From Pycnococcus provasolii (taxonomy: Eukaryota; Chlorophyta; Pseudoscourfieldiophyceae; Pseudoscourfieldiales; Pycnococcaceae): a DNA stretch of 64,000 nucleotides. Under the pieces are notes generated by a model. The model was not told the DNA's origin and searched no databases. It worked only from the letters and a program-made list of their open reading frames with translations. Position numbers and translations under genes: made by a program. Location: positions 558,001-622,000 of the forward strand of contig OW568884.1 in the NCBI GenBank assembly GCA_938743325.2, given 5' to 3'. Positions 38,859-49,038 of the stretch are shown here, piece after piece (position 1 is the first letter of the stretch; every line of letters starts with the position of its first letter).

Positions 38859-40160
38859 CTCTGAGTTCGGCCGTTCCAGGTGCCGCACCACTGCATCTCT
38901 GTTAAAAAAAAACCTGAGATCCCTCATTCAGTAACGAAGTTTACTTTGCTCTATCCAGCGGTTGTCCATTCACACCATTCACTTTCACCATTCAGCCCAT
39001 TCACCGGTGCCATTCACTTCGCGTTTTTGTACATTGCGCAGGTGATTTCGAAGGTTGTATCACTCTATCAGGGCGCTTTCGTTGGCTCAGTGAGGTCTCC
39101 GGTTGTGACTTGTTTTCGTTGCTGTCGTCGCCATCGCCACCAACCGTGCATCAACACGATGACTCAAGGGTCACACTTACTACTCTACCTGCGGCTAGAG
39201 TAGTATCTAAAGGAGTCCAACGTGTGGGAAAGGGGACTGTCTTGGAGTTGAGACTGCAAACTTGTATTTACAAACAATGTACACACAAACTCCTCCGAGT
39301 TATTTTCAAAAAAGTCCTCGTCAGCGTCTTCACCCCAATCACTGATGACACGCGCGTGGAATGCGTCCATCTCCGCCTCGCTTTCGATGCCTGAGTCCCG
39401 CATCCGCCTGCTAGATGAGCGGTCGCACCGCCGTACGACGTGTCGTCGAGAAATAGTGCGGTGGCGCCACTGACGCGTGCGCGTATGCGTGCACGCGACG
39501 ACGTGCTGCGCTTGCTGCGCTGCAGCGGATGATTGTGAGAGAATGCTCGCTCAAATCAGTCGAAACGAGTCGGAGCTCGGGTCGGAGGGGGAAAGCAGGT
39601 CGGGCCAGCCCGTCGGGTTACGGGGAGGCCCCCCTTTTCTATGTGATTTTTCACTTTTACCACCAACCATCCGGGATTCCTCGTTGGTCCCTCACGGGAG
39701 TCGGTGAGGGCCCGGAAATCGGGCCCAAATCGGGCCCACCCGTTTGCACAAAACTTCAATGGCGTCGTGCGAAGTCCCCGACGTTTGCTTTGTGTGGGTG
39801 GGTTCTAGAGGTCCAATAACGATGTTAGTCTATCGGTTATGGTATCGCCGCGAGTTAGCATTCACCATTCACGACGCGGTGGCCGCTACAATACCCATTC
39901 ACGCGCCATTCATTCCATTCAATATTGAATGAGCGATCCTAGAAAAAAACGAATTTCACTCCCTTTATGACACGTGTCAAGAAGTTCTTTGAAAATAAAA
40001 CTGCTGTGCAAATCAGGTCAGAATTGCATGCGTGGTTTACGAAGCTTTACGAAGGCAAACGGTGATGCATCGGCAGTGTCGCCGCTGTAAGACTGCGATA
40101 AAGCACTGTACATCTATAATAGAAATCTTTTTAAGGTGGTTACAGAAGGAGGGTGCTGGC
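38859..40160. other. Gene-poor stretch with CCATTCAC-type repeats
   Basis: Irregular CCATTCAC/CATTCACC repeats occur at about 38965-39022 and again at 39858-39935, on the same strand, bracketing roughly 0.85 kb. Between them lies one short minus-strand frame (39185-39403). A candidate UGUAA signal for the minus-strand gene ending at 40161 lies at 40140-40144. Otherwise nothing was recognised. Confidence 0.4.
39185..39403 (-). CDS. Possible small acidic protein
   Basis: A 72-residue ATG-initiated frame with a strikingly acidic, protein-like first half (SGIESEAEMDAFHARVIS, then DWGEDADEDFFENNSEEF). It might be a small gene or one exon of a larger one. There is no family match that I know and no supporting signals, so confidence is low. 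Confidence 0.25.
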   Translation of the reverse strand: MRDSGIESEAEMDAFHARVISDWGEDADEDFFENNSEEFVCTLFVNTSLQSQLQDSPLSHTLDSFRYYSSRR

Positions 40161-41858
40161 TTAACGCCAAGCCCTGTTGTGCTTGACCTTCTTGGCCTCC
40201 TCGAGGTACTTGTAACGGGTGTGTAGACCCTTCGCGACGTCGCTCGGACTACACAGATATAAAGCAGAATGGTCCGCCGCATCCAGGCTCACTCGTAATG
40301 AGTGCATCTTATTCAACGCCTTCTCGGCAGCCTCCACCGCGCTTCTCACGTAGTCCATGTGCGTCGTCACCTCCACATCCGTGATGCGAGATTTGCTGCG
40401 CGCAGAGCTCGAAGATCGCCTCCTTCTCGAGCGCGGCTTTTCGGTAGGACGTGCAGGCGAATGATCGGCCGGGACGCCGGAGGACGGAGGATAGCATGAT
40501 GCCGCGGAAACGGTGGTTCCGGTGCGCCAGCTCACACCGTCATGGTACTCGACAGGTACGCTTGCTGGCGAACGAGGAACCATCTCTTGCGACGACGGCA
40601 ATGCAGAGGTAACGTGGATATGCTGTCGCGAAGCTGCCGCCGTGAGCGTTTCGAATTTGCTCTCCACGAGCCCGCGAAGCTCCGCGGCGGCGGCGGCGTG
40701 CTCGCCCTCGGCTGATCGCAGGCGGTGCGTCGCAGATCCGAGCTCAGTTAGCGCGCCACGAAGGTCCTTCACGGCATGCTGAAAGGCGTCAGCCACCAGC
40801 CGCTCGCCTCTCTCGCGGCGCATCCTGTCCTGTGCGAGTTCCATGCGGTCGCTCAGCATGGAGGCGGCGATGGACGTGATGACCATCGCGCCGAACGTCG
40901 CTGCGGCTGTGCCCTTGAGCCTTGCCGGGTCATCTGCGTTCGTGCTCGTCCACGCGTCGCGAGTTTGTGGTCGAAGCGTCGTCTGGATGCCACGCTCCGA
41001 GGGTGGCGGCGACATCAGTTCTGGTTTCGGCGTCTTTGGCTCGCGCAGCTTTGGCGGTTCGCGCAGCTTCGGCGGGTCCTTAAGCCTTGGCTTGCCCAAG
41101 ACGCGCGGGCTCACGCTCTGTTCGTCGTGCTGGGTCTCGAACTTTGCAGTCCTCCACGGCGACGGTCGGGTGGACGACGCGGTCGTCGTCTCCTGCTTTG
41201 AGTCTCGCGGCCCTTCTCGAAACTGCAGCTCCGGTCGCGCGGCGGCGGCCTGCCTTTCCCGCAGCACGGCGGAATCTGGCGAGAGCACCGCCGCCTCCGC
41301 CCTGAGTTCGTCCGCTCTAGCACGCAGGCTTTCCGACCGCTCGAGCCACTTCTGTCTCTGTATGCTCCGCGGCGTTGTCGTCGGCGCGGTTGTGTACGCG
41401 CTCCGCCCACTCTTGCTTCCTCCGTCATGAAACCCGTCTTCGTCTTCGTCGTCTTCGTCTTCGTCCAAGTCGTCATCGTCATCTTCTTCGCTGCTGCTTT
41501 CTAGCGTTTTCCGTCTTGCAGGCCTTGCGGTGGCCGCCGCGGGCGTGTAAGAGAGCTGCCTTGGGTTTTGGCTTCTTCTGGTGACGGTGGCCACAGCGTT
41601 CGCTTCGCGCGGGAGGTGCAGCGGCGTGACAGCGGGCCTGTTCGTTTGCTTGTGGTTTCGAGCGGGCTTGACTTCTGTGTTGAAGTGCAGTGCGATTCCT
41701 TTTGTTTTCGCCGGCGTCGCACCTGCGTTGGTGCGCCTCGTGACGCCTTCGGCGCGCCGTTCGTCGCCGTCGCCGTCGTTGTCGAGGTCGCTGCCTGAGG
41801 AGAGGTCGCTGGTTGAGGAGAGGTCGTCGGAGGAGCCAATCATGGGTCTCGAGGACAT
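40161..41858 (-). CDS. Unrecognised Ser/Arg-rich protein with coiled-coil segments
   Basis: A 565-residue frame from an ATG; the family is not recognised. The N-terminal ~300 residues are hydrophilic and low in complexity: Ser/Asp-rich start (DLSSTSDLSSGSDLDND), basic stretch, an acidic run (SSSEEDDDDDLDEDEDDEDEDG, about 118-139), and KPRLKDPPKLREPPKLREP repeats. Two helical, coiled-coil-prone regions follow: QKWLERSESLRARADELRAEAA near 170-190, and SMLSDRMELAQDRMRRERGERL with HRLRSAEGEHAAAAAELRGL at ~325-405. A short hydrophobic patch (AATFGAMVITSIAASML) precedes the second. The C-terminus has a basic SRRRRSSSSARSKSR cluster. This could be a cytoskeletal or nuclear scaffold. A UGUAA signal lies just downstream. 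Confidence 0.6.
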   Translation of the reverse strand: MSSRPMIGSSDDLSSTSDLSSGSDLDNDGDGDERRAEGVTRRTNAGATPAKTKGIALHFNTEVKPARNHKQTNRPAVTPLHLPREANAVATVTRRSQNPRQLSYTPAAATARPARRKTLESSSEEDDDDDLDEDEDDEDEDGFHDGGSKSGRSAYTTAPTTTPRSIQRQKWLERSESLRARADELRAEAAVLSPDSAVLRERQAAAARPELQFREGPRDSKQETTTASSTRPSPWRTAKFETQHDEQSVSPRVLGKPRLKDPPKLREPPKLREPKTPKPELMSPPPSERGIQTTLRPQTRDAWTSTNADDPARLKGTAAATFGAMVITSIAASMLSDRMELAQDRMRRERGERLVADAFQHAVKDLRGALTELGSATHRLRSAEGEHAAAAAELRGLVESKFETLTAAASRQHIHVTSALPSSQEMVPRSPASVPVEYHDGVSWRTGTTVSAASCYPPSSGVPADHSPARPTEKPRSRRRRSSSSARSKSRITDVEVTTHMDYVRSAVEAAEKALNKMHSLRVSLDAADHSALYLCSPSDVAKGLHTRYKYLEEAKKVKHNRAWR

Positions 41859-42093
41859 GAGAGAAACAGGGGTGGGTTTGGTGTTTCGCGCTCAAAAAAT
41901 GGGGACGGACCAGTGGGGCGGTTGGAGTGGTTTGGAATGCAGGGGAGGCACCTCAGGAATCCGGTTCCCAGGTGGTTCCCACTCCCCTCCCCTCCACTCC
42001 CCTCCCCTCGACGGGCCGGACGGGACGGGACGGGAAAAGTCCGTGGTAAAGTGTTATTGTGCGCCTTTTGTGGAGGCTAGTTAAGCTTCCCCC

Positions 42094-42294
42094 TGTGGAG
42101 AGAGGGGTGAGTCCGCGATCCGATCCGCGATCCCTAGGTGCGATCCGATCCCCGATCCGATCCCCGAAACAAACACAAGGAATAAACACAGGAGAATGGG
42201 TTTCACATCCCGTGAACCCCCAGAGGGTTTCACATCCCGCGCCCTTATTATTGCCCTCCTGTAATTCAAACGATCATTATTCACAATCTCTACA
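42094..42294 (+). repeat. Left LTR of the Copia element
   Basis: 201 bp, starting TG and ending CA, with internal GATCCGATCC-type short repeats and two copies of GGGTTTCACATCCCG. No difference from the right LTR was noticed. Confidence 0.93.
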
Positions 42295-42498
42295 TGGAAC
42301 CAGTGGTCTAACAACCTTGGACGCCATTGAAAATAGGCGCGTGAACAGGTAGTGGAGAGGCTGAGACGCCACCACAGAAACCAGATATACGTCACGCCAC
42401 ACGATAGGAGCATCGCTACCAAAAATCGAAAGGCATCCAAGACAAGAACCCATAACCCGGTAGGTTTTTTTAACATTTTATTTTACTTGATAAACAAA

Positions 42499-44418
42499 AT
42501 GAACGACAGCGACAGCGACAACGAGATGCCGAGTGAACAGCCTCGTCACACAACGTCATCAGCAGCCCGCCGTAGGCGCAGGTCCAACGCTCGTCAAGCG
42601 TGGTTCACGCAGCAGCAAAATTACCAAAACAGCAGCAGCACCACCACCGACAGCGAGCCCACGAATTCAAATTCGGATTCAGCCTCGAGCAGCAGTAGCC
42701 GCGGACGACGTCACAGCGACCGAAGTCGCAACTCAAGCAGCACGCGATCCACGACGCGAAACGAGAGCCAGTTCATGTCCGAATCGAGGACGCGCGGAAT
42801 CATCTCCAGCATTCAACGCACCCAGATCACGGAACTGCAGCCCGGTACAGACGTAAACGCATGGCGTCTGTCAGCCGAAAACGCTGTACGCTTGGCAGGA
42901 GCCCATTACGCCCTGTACACGTCGCATGAATCAGCCCAACAACTGCATGTCAACGAGGTACTGCTAGCACTCATACGCAAAAGCGTAGCACCGCATGCAG
43001 GCGCCAGCCTCGTAGCCGAACGAGCCACCACAGCTAAAGAAGCATGGAAGCACATCCTAGACGTCATCATGCCCGACACTCCACGAGCAGAAACAGCTCT
43101 GTGGACGGAATTACGCGCGGTCTCGCAAGGCTCCGAATCATGGGAGACTTTTGCTGGACATGTCATGAGTGTGCACGCAAAAATCCTCCACTTCTACCAA
43201 CGACGAGCGCTCGTCAAGATGGACGACAGCGTGATCATCAACGAGGATAAAGCTGTCTCAGAAATCTCCAAGGCACGCAAACTGGCAGAGCAGCAAGCGT
43301 CAGCAACAATAACGCGCACGCTCACGCATGCCGCATTGCTCACCGGGACCAAGCTCACCGGTCTAGCATCCACGTACGCGAATCTCTGTCGCAATGGACA
43401 CCCAACCAGCAGAGCCGGCATGCTCACGCCGTGGAAAGTGGCGTACCCACAGACGCAATTCCCATACCAGCTTATGAAAATCTGGGGATGCGTGGCATAC
43501 GTGCACACGCCGAGGGATCTGCGACACCACGCTGAGCCTACCGCTAGGCAGGGCATCTTCGTCGGCATCAAGGATGACGGCAAGGACCCGTCTTACCTCA
43601 TCTACATGCTCGACACACATCGCGAAATTCAGCGAGCGCCTGGACCACCACATCAGGACGACGTCTCGTTCTGCCAGGCAGCAGCGGGATCCATGATATA
43701 TCTGCCCACCCGCCCAGATATCCTCGCAGCGCGCCGCATTGTGAGCACGCTCGCAACCATGGCGTCTCCTGATGTCGTCCAAGCCGCTCAGCAATGCTGG
43801 GCATATCTGCGAGACACTGCGGAACGCGGAACACGATCATTCCCTGAAGAAGCCGACGGGCAACTGTACGTCTACGCCGACTGCCATCGAGGAATCCACG
43901 AGACGCTCGTCATGTACCTCATCATCTTGAACGCAGTCGTCATCGATTGCGCGGTCAATCGAGTGCACCTCCATTCATCATCATCAGGAGAAGGCGAAAT
44001 GCACGCAGTGCACAAACCCATCAACAAGGTCATCCATCACCGCAACCTGCTCACAGAGCTCGGCATACAGCAACATGGACCCACCAAGATTTTCTGCGAT
44101 GCAAAGGTGGTCGCGGACGTCATCATCAAAGACGGACCCCACCAACGCTTGGCGCACGTCGGAGCAAAAGTCGTACGCGTGCGTGAAACGCAACGTGATG
44201 GCATCATCGAAATCGAGCAGGTACCGCGAGAACTGCAGCTGGCGGATATCCTTGGCAAACCGCGCGGTCCGTCAGAATTCACACCCATGCGCGACGTCAT
44301 CGTGCCACCTGCAGGAGTGCTCACTGATGCTCAAATCACGCACCGCCTGCGCTACCCACACGTGAGTCATTCCCGGCGCAACGTCGAGCTGGCGCAACAG
44401 AAACGCAGCAACAACTGA
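42499..44418 (+). pseudogene. Copia gag-pol-derived reading frame (incomplete)
   Basis: A fossil-type reading frame inside the element. The N-terminal part is a Ser/Arg-rich leader followed by a helical gag-like region. Further on are a stretch resembling the tail of Copia integrase (LMKIWGCVAYVHTPRDLR, then GIFVGIKDDG) and a Copia-type RNase H region (TRPDILAARRIVS, SSSGEGEMHAVHK, PRELQLADILGKP). It is much shorter than a full gag-pol and looks incomplete. It is not a host gene. Confidence 0.85.
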
Positions 44419-44483
44419 TGGGACCCATCAATCAAAGATGCACGCAACCGATCTTGCCAGATCGATTCGCGTCCAGGGGGGCC

Positions 44484-44684
44484 TGTGGAGAGAGGGGTGA
44501 GTCCGCGATCCGATCCGCGATCCCTAGGTGCGATCCGATCCCCGATCCGATCCCCGAAACAAACACAAGGAATAAACACAGGAGAATGGGTTTCACATCC
44601 CGTGAACCCCCAGAGGGTTTCACATCCCGCGCCCTTATTATTGCCCTCCTGTAATTCAAACGATCATTATTCACAATCTCTACA
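44484..44684 (+). repeat. Right LTR of the Copia element
   Basis: 201 bp, apparently identical to the left LTR, followed directly by the second copy of the CCCCC target-site duplication. Confidence 0.93.
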
Positions 44685-45056
44685 CCCCCTCCCCAGTAGT
44701 CTACTTTTTACTGCACAGTCCACCTCTCGTCCCAGATTTCGAGATGGTTGGTTGGCCCCTTGACCAGCGAGCACACACCTGGTGGGGCCGGTGACCGTTT
44801 TTCCCGTTTTTGCCCCAATTGCCCGGGGACGTTGGGTCGGGCCATCTGGTCGGAAGGAGTTCCTTCTTTCTTTTCCTCTGCTGCATTGCATTGCATTGCG
44901 TGACGACACAGACACAGACAGACACGCACACCCTTGTGGCTTGTCTCCTCCGTCCCACCTTATATTAGGCCTCTCCCCTCCATCCTTGTTGTGTTTCGCG
45001 TTGACCGCCCCCCGGGGAAAACTCCTCGTACTTACCTTGTTCAGATTAGGTCAGCC
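44685..45056. other. Promoter region of the ankyrin gene, next to the Copia insertion
   Basis: 372 bp between the right LTR and the ankyrin ATG. It includes a GCATT/CAGACA microsatellite-like stretch (about 44882-44930). The Copia insertion therefore sits only a few hundred bp upstream of this gene. No other gene seen. Confidence 0.45.
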
Positions 45057-46106
45057 ATGCCCTCCGCCGTGCACGTCCGCATACACAAGGTGCACGCAGA
45101 AGTAGGGAGCGAGGGTGGGGCAGGCGCGCACGGGTTCCCCGACGCCGCGCAGGTGTTCCTGCTCGCGTCAAGAGGGCCGGCCAGCGACCCGGCGCTCTTC
45201 ATGGACGTCACGAACCCGATACCTGCAAGCCAAGTCACCGCGACGACGACGCCAGCCGTACTGGAAGAAACCTTGCAGCTGCAGTGGGGCGACGACGCGC
45301 AGCGAGGGGGAGGCACGCAGATCGTCGCGATGCTGGACGCCGCGGGGGATGGCGTCGGTGGCGACGACGACGACGACGAGGAACTCGCCACGGCCATTAT
45401 CCACGACGACGACGTTCGAGACATACGCGACGACGCCGCGTCGTACGCACTCGCGCCGAGGTGGATACGACTCAAGGCGACGTCCGCCAGAAATATCGAC
45501 GTGCGCGTGGAACTCTCGGTGGAAGTCGTCGTGGAAAAACCGACGACTGTGCGTCAAGAAAACTTTGCGGCGCAAAGAACAACGACGACACCCTCCTCCT
45601 CCTCCTCCGCCCTCCCTCTGCCCGACGGGTCAAACGCCGTGCGCTGCGCCTTGCCAAACGCCGCAAGCATATCTCGCGAAGACGCGTGCAAGGCTGCCAG
45701 CCTTGCCGATACCACGCTGCTGAAGCGCATTCTTCAGACGCATCCTGACGCGGCCACCGCCACCTACGGAACGCGCGCGGAAACGGCACTGCACGCCGCA
45801 AGTCGACACGGCGCCGCCGAGGGCGCGCGCGTGCTCCTCGAGTCGGGTGCACAAATCGAAGCGCTCGACGCAGACGGCCGAAGTGCTCTTCACATAGCCG
45901 CCCTCGCAGGCCACGACGACGTCGCCGCCGTCCTGCTAACTGCAATCGCCTCTGCCAACCACCATGCTGCGGTGAGACGCGCGGACCTAAGCGGATTTGC
46001 ACCGATCGAGTACGCCGTGGCGAATGGCACGTGCGCCGATGCATTCCGTAGCGTGTGCGGACATGCGGCGTGGGACGACGTCGTATCGAACCTTGCAGCA
46101 TTGTAA
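45057..46106 (+). CDS. Ankyrin-repeat protein with N-terminal beta-rich domain
   Basis: A 349-residue protein from the first ATG; the open frame upstream lacks one. Residues 1-165 form a strand-rich domain of unknown family (VHVRIHKVHAEV, AAQVFLLASRG, WIRLKATSARNIDVRVELSVEVVVE), possibly C2-like, interrupted by an acidic loop (GGDDDDDEELA). After a Ser/Thr linker, residues ~205-345 hold about four ankyrin repeats, best seen in AETALHAASRHGAAEGARVLLESGA and DADGRSALHIAALAGHDDVAAVLL. These act as protein-binding scaffolds; the partner is unknown. It converges on EFHB across 123 bp, with TGTAA overlapping its own stop (46102-46106). Confidence 0.75.
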   Translation: MPSAVHVRIHKVHAEVGSEGGAGAHGFPDAAQVFLLASRGPASDPALFMDVTNPIPASQVTATTTPAVLEETLQLQWGDDAQRGGGTQIVAMLDAAGDGVGGDDDDDEELATAIIHDDDVRDIRDDAASYALAPRWIRLKATSARNIDVRVELSVEVVVEKPTTVRQENFAAQRTTTTPSSSSSALPLPDGSNAVRCALPNAASISREDACKAASLADTTLLKRILQTHPDAATATYGTRAETALHAASRHGAAEGARVLLESGAQIEALDADGRSALHIAALAGHDDVAAVLLTAIASANHHAAVRRADLSGFAPIEYAVANGTCADAFRSVCGHAAWDDVVSNLAAL

Positions 46107-46202
46107 ACAAACACCAGGTGTCAGGACTCGTTTTAGTATGGTACCGTAGTGACTCACGTGAGTGGTGTGAATGCACGACCTGGTTGGACGAAGTGAACTC
46201 CA

Positions 46203-46207
46203 TTACA
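46203..46207 (-). terminator. UGUAA polyadenylation signal (candidate)
   Basis: TTACA on the plus strand, 23 bp past the EFHB stop on the minus strand. Confidence 0.5.
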
Positions 46208-46229
46208 TTACTGAGTGAGCAATCTTAGT

Positions 46230-47671
46230 TTAGAACAACATGGACGCCTTGCACTCGCGGAATGCAACAATCGAGCATGTCTCCGCACTTTTGCCGTCCA
46301 ACTGCGCCGCCGCGTCGAAGACGGCGTCGAAGTCGTCGATACCGGCAAGCGCGCCGACAGTCTCCATGAGATCCTTGATCTCTTCCCTGGACCGCTGCGC
46401 CATGAAGTCGACGTCTGTGACGCCGCGGTCGGCGGCGCTCGACGGGTACAGCAGAGACGCGGCGTCTGGCTCGTCGCCGTAGTTCTGGTCATCTGCAACG
46501 CTCTTCACCGTCGGCCCTGGGATGTCGAGGCGGATCGTCGGCGTGCCGAACGAGTGGTCGGGGAACACCGACACGTTGCGCAGGCCAGGCCTGACGCTCT
46601 TGCCGAGGTCCACGTCCGGCAGCTGCTCCTCCTCGCTGTACATGCCGTTCATCAGCCTTCGTGCGCCCCACTCCGCGAAGCGGCGCGAGGGAACGCCGTA
46701 CGTGTGGTCCTCCGGCAGGCTCCTCTCGCCGTACCCGAGCTTTTTCGTCTCGCCTAGCCGCTCAGCCTCCTTGAGGCGGTGCTGCTCGTGCGCCTTGACC
46801 ACCACCGACGGGCGCGCATCCAAGTCGAGGTCGAGGCTAGGGTTGATGGCCTTCGCCACGCCGTTGCGCACGGGGTTCTTCTCCTTGAACCCGAACGTGT
46901 TCACCTTCAAGTTGATGCCACTTCCCTCCCAGTCGTACCCGCGCGTTCGCTGCTCGCCCGGCGCGTAGTCGTGGTGCGTGCGAATGTACATGCGGTGCAC
47001 ATCCTCCGTCTCCGGCTCGGTGGAGTCGACAGGGTAGATGAGCCCTTTTGCCGCGGGGTGCTTCGCGAGCTCCGTCGCGCCGACGGCGTTTCCGAAAGGC
47101 GCCTCGCCCGTTTCCAGCACCTCTGGCAGCTTGTGCCCGCGGTTCAGCGACTTGCCGAGCGGTTCGCGCTTGTTTGACGCGTAGATGTCCTCTCGGCGCT
47201 CCTTAGCCCACTCCTTGAGCTCAGACTTCTCGACCGTTTGGATCACCTCCGCGACGCTCTCGCTAGACACCGTCTTGACGCCGTACGGTCCGTCGAGCAG
47301 CGGCTTGTCGTCCGCCAGTCCGAAGTGCTTGACAATGGCCCCTGGCACGTGCGCCGTGCTCTGCCTGTACTTTTTGATTTCCGGCGGGGTGGACGGCCGC
47401 TTGGCGAAGTCGACCTGCTCCAAGGCCTGCTTCGCGCCCTCATCTTCCAAGGAGGTTACGACGCCCGCCTAAGTTGAAAAACAAAAGATTCCATTTCGTG
47501 TTGAGTTTGTGTGTGTGTGTGTGAGAAATGTGAGTATGCGTTTAGCGTTTCGACGAGACGTTGCGTCGTGCGGGCACAAGCGTGGTACTTCGAGGCGCAA
47601 CTTACCGGCGTTATGTACGGCGACGTGTCAAGCATCGTCGCCTTGTTGCCGAGGTGCGTGGAGCCGAGCAT
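46230..47671 (-). CDS. FAP21: EFHB/FAP21 homologue, ciliary microtubule inner protein (2 exons)
   Basis: Exon 1 is 47671-47606 (22 codons) and exon 2 is 47468-46230, giving 434 residues. Exon 2 has no usable ATG of its own, so the short first exon (MLGSTHLGNKATMLDTSPYI...) with its GTAAGT donor is needed. EFHB-family wording includes PPEIKKYRQSTAHVPGAIVKHFGLADD, EDHTYGVPS, FPDHSFGTPT and VADDQNYGDEPDAASLL. In this family these repeated motifs line the inside of doublet microtubules in cilia. The C-terminal region resembles a degenerate EF-hand pair (SREEIKDLMETVGAL, then IDDFDAVFDAAAQLDGK) with poor calcium-loop residues. With the dynein gene it marks this as a flagellate genome. Confidence 0.85.
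47469..47605 (-). other. Intron in the EFHB gene
   Basis: 137 bp on the minus strand, GTAAGT donor after codon 22 and TTAG acceptor, phase 0. It contains a CACACA microsatellite close to the acceptor. Confidence 0.8.
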
Positions 47672-49038
47672 GGTTGCCAGTGACTGACACCTACACGGTT
47701 GTTGTGTCCGTCTAGCGTCGTGCGCGTATTGCGGAGGAGGGGGTTGCAACAACAAGGGGGAAAGGCGAGGGCGAGGGAGGGAGGGACCGGGGCGGAGAAC
47801 CACCGGAGCCTGGGGACTGGGGTGGACGGGAACTGTTCGCTCGAGCTCTGCTTGGGGGCAGTTCGCACTTCGCATTTCCTCCTTGGCCCTGCCCTTGGCC
47901 CTTGGCTTTCCGCGTCTCCAATTCTCCATGTCGCAAACAAGAACAGTCTCCCCCTCCAGTGGACTAGCTAGTGGAGGGATGCATCCATCGTAGTACTGGT
48001 CGGAGTCGCCGGTCGCGTCGCTCATCTGTCTGTCTGTCTGTCTGTAAGGTAAGAACTAGACCACCCTTCCTTCCTTCTCTTCCTCGTCCTCTTTCTCGTC
48101 CTCGTCCTCGTCCTCTTTGTTTCGTGCCGTTGAACAGCCAGACACAGACGCTTGCTTAGAGAGCTTGGGTCGGTCTCCTCCTCTCTCCTCTCTTCTCACA
48201 TCTCTTCTCTTCCTCCCTTCGCTCGCCGTCTCAGCCTTCAGTTCTCTCTTCCTCCTTTTCGCCATTTTATTCGTGCGAGTTCGGGCTGTCGGGGTTTCAT
48301 GATGTCTGAATTTTTCGATTGGCGAAGCCATGCGCAACGCTGGTCCCACGGCACGCACCCACGTACCTGTACGTCGACCGACTGACCGCTTTCCCAGTTC
48401 AAACGGAAACAAAATCAAACTGCAGTTCAAATCCCAAGCCTTTGGATTGAGTAGACTCAGATGAACCCCGACCTTCCAACCTTCAAAAGAAGATGGCGTA
48501 ACCCTAACCCTAATCTTCGGGTCGTCCCACTGGTAAGGTTCGCTGGCGCGGGTGCCGTCCCCCCCTCCTCACCTCCCTCCCTCCCTCCAGCCCTCCAGCC
48601 CTCCAGCCCTTCGAGCTCGTTGGATTGACGCGCCTGCGCGATCCCACCGCGCCTCACCCGCCCGCTCACTCGCCGAGCACACAGAAGCGAACAAAAGAGA
48701 GAGACAACAGGAAGACTGGGCAAATCTTGTCCTGCAAGACAAAACGCTACGGCTGGCCAGCGAACGAACAGGCAGTGGCTGCGTGTCCGCGTGGCCGCTG
48801 AGGCACGGCAACGACGACGTCCACCGCAGTGGGTGCAAGGGCGGCGGCGGTGGCGTTTGCGAACGCACGTGACTTTGGCTCAGCCTCGCCAACGGCCTCA
48901 GCACACTCGCCCACCAGGCTTCTCATCGGTGCTCAGCCTGTGTCGATACAGGCGAGGTACGACGAGGACGAGCTCGACTCACAAAGCAAGCGCAAGACAG
49001 GCGCGCCGTTCTACGTCCTGCTCGCGGGAGGGCGCAGC
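47672..49038. other. Long intergenic stretch before the transporter gene
   Basis: Contains a CGTCCT/CTCGTC microsatellite (about 48080-48120), a CCAGCCCT/CCTCC tract (about 48570-48612), and telomere-like AACCCTAACCCTAA at 48500-48513. A minus-strand 91-residue frame (48331-48056, basic then acidic) exists but is low-complexity and unconvincing. From 48802 on, the frame is open into the transporter without any ATG. That stretch reads protein-like near its end ([13 protein letters not shown]), so a spliced 5' exon is possible. Confidence 0.45.
48500..48513 (-). repeat. Telomere-like CCCTAA pair
   Basis: AACCCTAACCCTAA, 525 bp before the transporter ATG and about 290 bp before its open frame begins. 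Confidence 0.6.

Larger units (their letters stand above)
42094..44684 (+). mobile_element. Ty1/Copia-type LTR retrotransposon, shortened, apparently young
   Basis: A 2,591-bp element bounded by two 201-bp LTRs that begin TGTGGAG and end CTCTACA, flanked by a CCCCC target-site duplication (42089-42093 and 44685-44689). A PBS-like TGGAACCAGTGG-type stretch follows the left LTR, and a G-rich polypurine tract (about 44474-44481) precedes the right LTR. One internal frame carries gag-like, integrase-tail and RNase H sequence of Copia type. The element is much shorter than full-length Copia elements, so it looks broken and non-autonomous. The two LTRs look identical by eye, which points to a recent insertion, probably with proteins supplied by a complete relative elsewhere. 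Confidence 0.93.

Noticed and set aside
42352-44418. Novel host gene of 688 residues
   Set aside because: It lies between LTRs with a target-site duplication and carries Copia integrase-tail and RNase H wording.
48410-48450. tRNA-like T-arm (GTTCAAATCC)
   Set aside because: No D-arm, anticodon arm or acceptor stem pairs around it.
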